Part shown: positions 42,025-45,444 of the stretch, in pieces
How the letters are laid out: every line of letters begins with the position of its first letter
Numbering within the stretch: position 1 is the first letter of the stretch
Assembly (NCBI RefSeq): GCF_900111995.1
Contig: NZ_FOKF01000037.1
Coordinates: 1 to 45,444, forward strand
Length of the DNA: 45,444 nt
From: Collimonas sp. OK607
Lineage (GTDB): Bacteria > Pseudomonadota > Gammaproteobacteria > Burkholderiales > Burkholderiaceae_D
Reading direction: 5' to 3'
Translations under genes and position numbers: made by a program
The notes under the pieces: model-generated
Database searches by the model: none
What the model saw: only the letters and a program-made list of their open reading frames with translations
What the model was told of the DNA's origin: nothing

Positions 42025-44781
42025 ATGCATCTATTCCGTAAACGCCCTTGGTCCAATCGCCTTTTGTCTTGCTTGCTGGCTACCGCCTGCGGCATCGGCT
42101 TCACCGGCATCACAGAAGCGGCAACCGCCCTTCCGGCCGGCGTGACCCAGGGTCCGTCCGCTGAAGGCATCACCGAATACCAGTTTGCCAACGGCTTCAA
42201 AGTCTTGCTGTTTCCCGACTCCTCCAAGCCTACGGTAACCGTCAACATGACTTACCTGGTCGGATCGCGTTTCGAGAATTACGGCGAAACCGGCATGGCG
42301 CATTTGCTGGAACACTTGATGTTCAAGGGCACTCCGACCCATCCTTCGATTCCCAAGGATTTCAGCCAGCGCGGCATGTCGTTCAACGGCACCACCAATG
42401 TCGACCGCACCAATTACTATGAAATATTCCAGGCCGGCGACGACAACCTGAAATGGGCGATCAACATGGAAGCCGATCGCATGCTGCATTCGTTTATCGC
42501 CAGGAAAGACCTCGATAGCGAAATGACCGTGGTGCGCAACGAATACGAACAGGGCGAGAACTCGCCGTTCGGCGTTCTGATCAAGCGCCTGCAGGGAGTG
42601 GCATACGATTGGCACAACTACGGCAAGCCGACCATCGGCAACCGCAGCGATATCGAAAACGTCAAGATAGAAAATCTGCAAGCCTTTTATAAAACCTACT
42701 ATCAGCCGGACAACGCGGTGCTGCTGATCGCCGGCAAATTCGACCCGGCCAAGACCCTGGCCTGGGTCAACCAGGCCTTCGGCAAACTGCCGAAGCCGAC
42801 CCGCAAGATGCGCGATTTCTGGACCGTGGAACCGACCCAGGACGGCGAACGCAGCGTGACCATACGGCGCCAGGGCGACGTGCAGATCGTTGCTGTAGCC
42901 TACAAGATTCCAAGCGAACTGCATCCTGACAGCGATGCCCTGTCCTACGCTGGAACGATTCTGGCAGACACTCCCAACGGCCGCCTGCATAAATCGCTGG
43001 TGGAAACCGGCAAAGCTACAGCCGTGTTTAATTACGAGATGACAGGTTATGCGCCCGGCCTGGAAATCATTGCCGCAGTAGTCAAGAAAGGCGAGCCGAT
43101 CGAACCGGTACGGCAAGCCTTGATCGACGGTGTCGAGCAATTTGCAAAAACCCCGCCAACGCCAGAAGAAATGGAACGTGTCCGCCTGGCGAATGCCAAC
43201 AGCTTTGAAAAACTGTTGAACGACCATCAACGCGTCGGCGTCGCCATGTCCAGCACGATTGCACTAGGCGACTGGCGTTTGCTGTTCCTCGGCCGCGACC
43301 GTTCCAACAAGGTTACCTCGGCACAAGTGGCGACAGCCGCAGCACACTACTTCACTCGCGATAACCGCACCGTCGGCATGTTCTTGCCGGAAGATCAGCT
43401 GCAACGCGCCGATGTGCCGGCAGCGCCAAGCGTGGCTGAACTGCTCAAAGACTACAAGCCACAGCAAGCGATCGCTGACGGCGAAGCGTTCGATCCATCA
43501 CAAGCCAATATCGATGCTCGTACCCAGCGCTCGCAGGTAGGCGGTTTGAAACTCGCCTTGTTGCCGAAAAAGACCCGCGGCGAAACCGTCTCGGTCAAGC
43601 TGAACTTGCAATGGGGCGATGAAAAAACCCTGTTTGGCAAAAAGACTGCATCCGAATTGGCGGATGCCATGCTGATGCGCGGCAGCAGCACACTAACGCG
43701 CGAGCAGCTGGCCGACGAGTTTTCCAAACTCAAGATCAGCGGCAGCCTGACGCAATTCCAGACCACGCGCAGCAACCTGCCCGCCGCCTTGAAACTGGTC
43801 GCCAGCGTACTCAAGCAACCGCGCTTCGATCCAGCCGAATTCGATCGCCTGCGCAAGGAATCCCTGGTCAGCCTGGAAGCATCGCGCAACGAGCCGAACA
43901 CGCTGGCAGCCGAAGCCATCGCCCAGCACTTCAACAAATATCCGCAAGGCCACTGGCTGGCAGCGCAAAGCGTAGATCAGCAAATCGCCGCAATCCAGGC
44001 CACCACCCTGGCTGATGTCAGCGCCTTCCATCACGATTTCTATGGCGCCTCGCAAGGCGAATTGGCCATCGTCGGCGATTTCGACGTCGCGGCAGTCACC
44101 AAGGTAGTCCAGGACGAGTTCGGCACATGGAAAAGCGCGGCGCCATACCAGCGCGTGATCCGGCAGAATTTCGATGTGGCGCCACTGCAGAAAACCATCA
44201 ATTCCCCAGACAAGGAAAATGGCTTTTACGTAGCGCGTGAGAACCTCGACATGCGTGACGACGATGCCGATTATCCGGCAATGATGGTAGCCAATTACCT
44301 GTTCGGCGGCGGCAGTTTGAAATCCCGGTTGATGGACAGAGTGCGTCAAAAAGAAGGCCTCTCCTACGGCATCGGTTCATCGGTAGACATCAACGCCATC
44401 AGCCGCGCCGCCAGGTTCTCGGTACAAGCCATAGCCGCACCGCAAAACCTGGGCAGGGTTGATGCTGCAGTCAAGGAAGAGCTGTCACGCGCACTCAAGG
44501 ACGGTTTCAGCGCCGACGAACTAGCCCGCGCCAAGTCCGGCATCCTGCAAGAAAACCAACGCGCCCGCGCCCAAGACAGCGCCCTCAGCGCCGGCTGGGC
44601 CAGGTTGCTCGACCTCAACCGCACCTTCGCCTGGAGCAAACAGATCGAAGACAAGATCAGCGCCCTGACGGTAGAGCAAGTCAACGAAGTGTTCCGCAAA
44701 CACATTGATCCCGCCAAACTGAGCGTGGTGATTGTGCGTGATGAAGCAAAGGCAAATACTGCCGTGGCGGTGAAACCTTAA
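42025..44781 (+). CDS. M16 family zinc metallopeptidase, two-module
   Basis: 918 aa. A signal peptide covers about residues 11-32 (cleavage near TEA-A), so the protein acts in the periplasm. The first module carries the inverted zinc motif HLLEH (93-97) and the third ligand E173, 76 residues on, as in pitrilysin-type peptidases. The second half repeats the M16 fold without a zinc motif but with GGGSLKSRLMDRVRQKEGLSYG, the substrate-binding R/Y element of the inactive module. It is a peptide-degrading enzyme of the pitrilysin/PqqL-like class; the substrate is unknown. A strong terminator follows. Confidence 0.92.
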   Translation: MHLFRKRPWSNRLLSCLLATACGIGFTGITEAATALPAGVTQGPSAEGITEYQFANGFKVLLFPDSSKPTVTVNMTYLVGSRFENYGETGMAHLLEHLMFKGTPTHPSIPKDFSQRGMSFNGTTNVDRTNYYEIFQAGDDNLKWAINMEADRMLHSFIARKDLDSEMTVVRNEYEQGENSPFGVLIKRLQGVAYDWHNYGKPTIGNRSDIENVKIENLQAFYKTYYQPDNAVLLIAGKFDPAKTLAWVNQAFGKLPKPTRKMRDFWTVEPTQDGERSVTIRRQGDVQIVAVAYKIPSELHPDSDALSYAGTILADTPNGRLHKSLVETGKATAVFNYEMTGYAPGLEIIAAVVKKGEPIEPVRQALIDGVEQFAKTPPTPEEMERVRLANANSFEKLLNDHQRVGVAMSSTIALGDWRLLFLGRDRSNKVTSAQVATAAAHYFTRDNRTVGMFLPEDQLQRADVPAAPSVAELLKDYKPQQAIADGEAFDPSQANIDARTQRSQVGGLKLALLPKKTRGETVSVKLNLQWGDEKTLFGKKTASELADAMLMRGSSTLTREQLADEFSKLKISGSLTQFQTTRSNLPAALKLVASVLKQPRFDPAEFDRLRKESLVSLEASRNEPNTLAAEAIAQHFNKYPQGHWLAAQSVDQQIAAIQATTLADVSAFHHDFYGASQGELAIVGDFDVAAVTKVVQDEFGTWKSAAPYQRVIRQNFDVAPLQKTINSPDKENGFYVARENLDMRDDDADYPAMMVANYLFGGGSLKSRLMDRVRQKEGLSYGIGSSVDINAISRAARFSVQAIAAPQNLGRVDAAVKEELSRALKDGFSADELARAKSGILQENQRARAQDSALSAGWARLLDLNRTFAWSKQIEDKISALTVEQVNEVFRKHIDPAKLSVVIVRDEAKANTAVAVKP

Positions 44782-44794
44782 GAGTCAGGCAACT

Positions 44795-44855
44795 CAAAAA
44801 AGCCGCTGTCGTGTTCGCAATTAAATGTGCGAACACGGCGGCGGCTTTTTTTTTT
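44795..44855 (+). terminator. Strong Rho-independent terminator after the M16 gene
   Basis: A long stem pairs GCCGC plus GTGTTCGCA (44802-44819) with TGCGAACAC plus GCGGC (44828-44845), flanked by an A-run on the left and about eleven T on the right (44846-44856). Confidence 0.93.
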
Positions 44856-44859
44856 GCTG

Positions 44860-44943
44860 TTGACGTTGATGTTGCCGTTGAATTGGCTTTTGAAGTTGCC
44901 GTTGAATTGGCTTTTGAAGTTGCCGTTGCAGTGGCTTTTGACG
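44860..44943. repeat. 24-bp tandem repeat, 3.5 copies
   Basis: The unit beginning GTTGCCGTTGAATTGGCTTT occurs at 44872-44895 and exactly again at 44896-44919, with a third copy (44920-44943) differing at three bases and a half copy at 44860-44871. On the minus strand it reads as an in-frame FKSQFNGN peptide repeat. Both strands are open through it, which is expected for a repeat of 24 (divisible by 3) and does not prove coding. Confidence 0.85.
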
Positions 44944-45202
44944 TGCCTTCCGCATGGGGACGCTGCCAAATGTGGCCTCGGGAATTGTGGGGGAACATGT
45001 TTGAGCGCAGCGAGTTGGTCTTTCCACCCGATTGGCACGTGACACATTTGGGAACCTGACCGAAGGGAAGGCAGTGGCTTTGCGGTCGCCTTTTCTTTGC
45101 TTACTTTCTTTTGGCCGGGCCGCGCAGGCGAAGCAAAAGAAATGGAATGGACGCCTCCCCCTCAGGGGCGAAGCTGACAAGACGGGATGGAATTCGGAAG
45201 GC
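44944..45202. other. Repeat-like intergenic element without a supported gene
   Basis: It contains an inverted pair TTTCTTTTG (45107-45115) and CAAAAGAAA (45134-45142), and the sequence around 45086-45115 (CGCCTTTTCTTTGCTTACTT) is one I recognise as a dispersed intergenic motif in proteobacteria. A small minus-strand frame runs through 44821-45306 but has low-complexity sequence and resembles only anonymous predicted peptides. Confidence 0.4.
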
Positions 45203-45274
45203 GGGTTCTCGCTGTCAACGGCATCATTGTGCCAAAGTAGAGGTTCGCAAAAACCACTTAAGACAGGAGAACCC
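45203..45274 (+). promoter_or_regulatory. Long-range stem sequestering the IS110 transposase ribosome-binding site
   Basis: GGGTTCTC (45203-45210) pairs with GAGAACCC (45267-45274), and CTGTC (45212-45216) pairs with GACAG (45262-45266) across a single bulged G. The 3' arm contains the AGGAGA ribosome-binding site (45265-45270). The 45-nt loop holds a further GGCA/TGCC hairpin (45220-45233). It may be a translational lock, part of a bridge RNA, or the element end. Confidence 0.55.
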
Positions 45275-45277
45275 GAA

Positions 45278-45444
45278 ATGAAGAATACCGTAATTGGTGT
45301 TGACATTGCAAAGACTGTTTTTCAGTTGCATTGGGTGGAAACAGAGACCGGCGAGATCAGGAGCAAGCAGCTCAAACGGGCTGGTTTTCTGTCCCATTTT
45401 GCCAATCTGGCACCTTGCCTGATTGGCATGGAAGCCTGCGGTGG
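45278..45444 (+). mobile_element. IS110-family transposase, 5' part (cut by window end)
   Basis: 55 codons are visible: MKNTVIGVDIAKTVFQLHWV starts the RuvC-like DEDD catalytic domain (first Asp in GVDIAKTVF). The segment ending FANLAPCLIGMEACGG carries the catalytic Glu region (MEACGG) of IS110/IS1111 transposases. AGGAGA lies 7 nt before the ATG. The frame is open to the last base, so the gene continues beyond the window. IS110 transposases use a bridge RNA encoded in a noncoding end of the element. The left boundary cannot be placed from this sequence. Confidence 0.9.

Noticed and set aside
44811-45059. 82-codon plus-strand frame through the 24-bp repeat
   Set aside because: It begins inside the terminator, is made of Val/Ala/Glu repeats from the tandem array, and has no ribosome-binding site.

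Overview
The window reads as chromosome of a betaproteobacterium of the Oxalobacteraceae type (Collimonas/Herbaspirillum-like). The basis is GC-rich third positions, betaproteobacterial versions of ArgH, ArgA, PmbA, DarP/YjgA and YggX, and the argH-algZ-algR block. The genus is a guess from family resemblance; no search was run. I see no tRNA, rRNA or CRISPR array.

Layout. (1) 1-4535: an FAD-linked D-2-hydroxyacid dehydrogenase, then an exported DUF1800/DUF1501 pair. (2) 4547-8103: an AlgZ/AlgR-type LytTR two-component system divergent from argH. (3) 8517-13851: a complete branched-chain-amino-acid-type ABC transporter (livK, then livHMGF), with two repeat hairpins in the livK-livH gap, followed by an AmiS/UreI-type channel gene. 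(4) 13902-16951: a Spy-like periplasmic protein and a two-gene ABC-2 exporter. (5) 17103-24377, minus strand: a six-gene sugar operon (ATPase, permease, binding protein, LacI regulator, xylulokinase, transaldolase). Upstream of it is a striking doubled palindrome that overlaps a candidate promoter. (6) 24834-29320: pmbA, darP/yjgA, mog, an orphan TRAP-type binding protein and a serine carboxylesterase. (7) 29396-39502: a copper-handling island with copZ, an unrelated AA_synth-family gene, copA, cueR, a DUF2946-like Cys/His-rich small protein, a TolC-family lipoprotein, a multicopper oxidase, a cupredoxin and two CusF-like chaperones. A tartrate dehydrogenase sits between the two CusF genes. 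(8) 39533-44781: a hypothetical protein, argA, yggX and a two-module M16 peptidase. (9) 44795-45444: a strong terminator, a 24-bp tandem repeat, a repeat-like intergenic element and the start of an IS110-family transposase cut by the window edge.

How the genes work together. Two 19-bp-spacer promoters with CueR-type dyads drive copZ and copA. CueR is encoded at the end of copA, so cytosolic copper sensing, chaperoning and export form one loop. Periplasmic copper is handled by the TolC/oxidase/cupredoxin/CusF run. The DUF2946-like ORF in front of that run, with alternative hairpins between it and tolC, looks like a copper-responsive upstream-ORF control device of the kind described for CruR in Bordetella. 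This is the best candidate here for an under-described system. The second is the doubled GCAAGCGCTTGC operator of the pentose-type operon, whose half-site fits the reading head of the LacI protein encoded in that operon. The third is the IS110 5' region, where the transposase ribosome-binding site is locked into a long-range stem.
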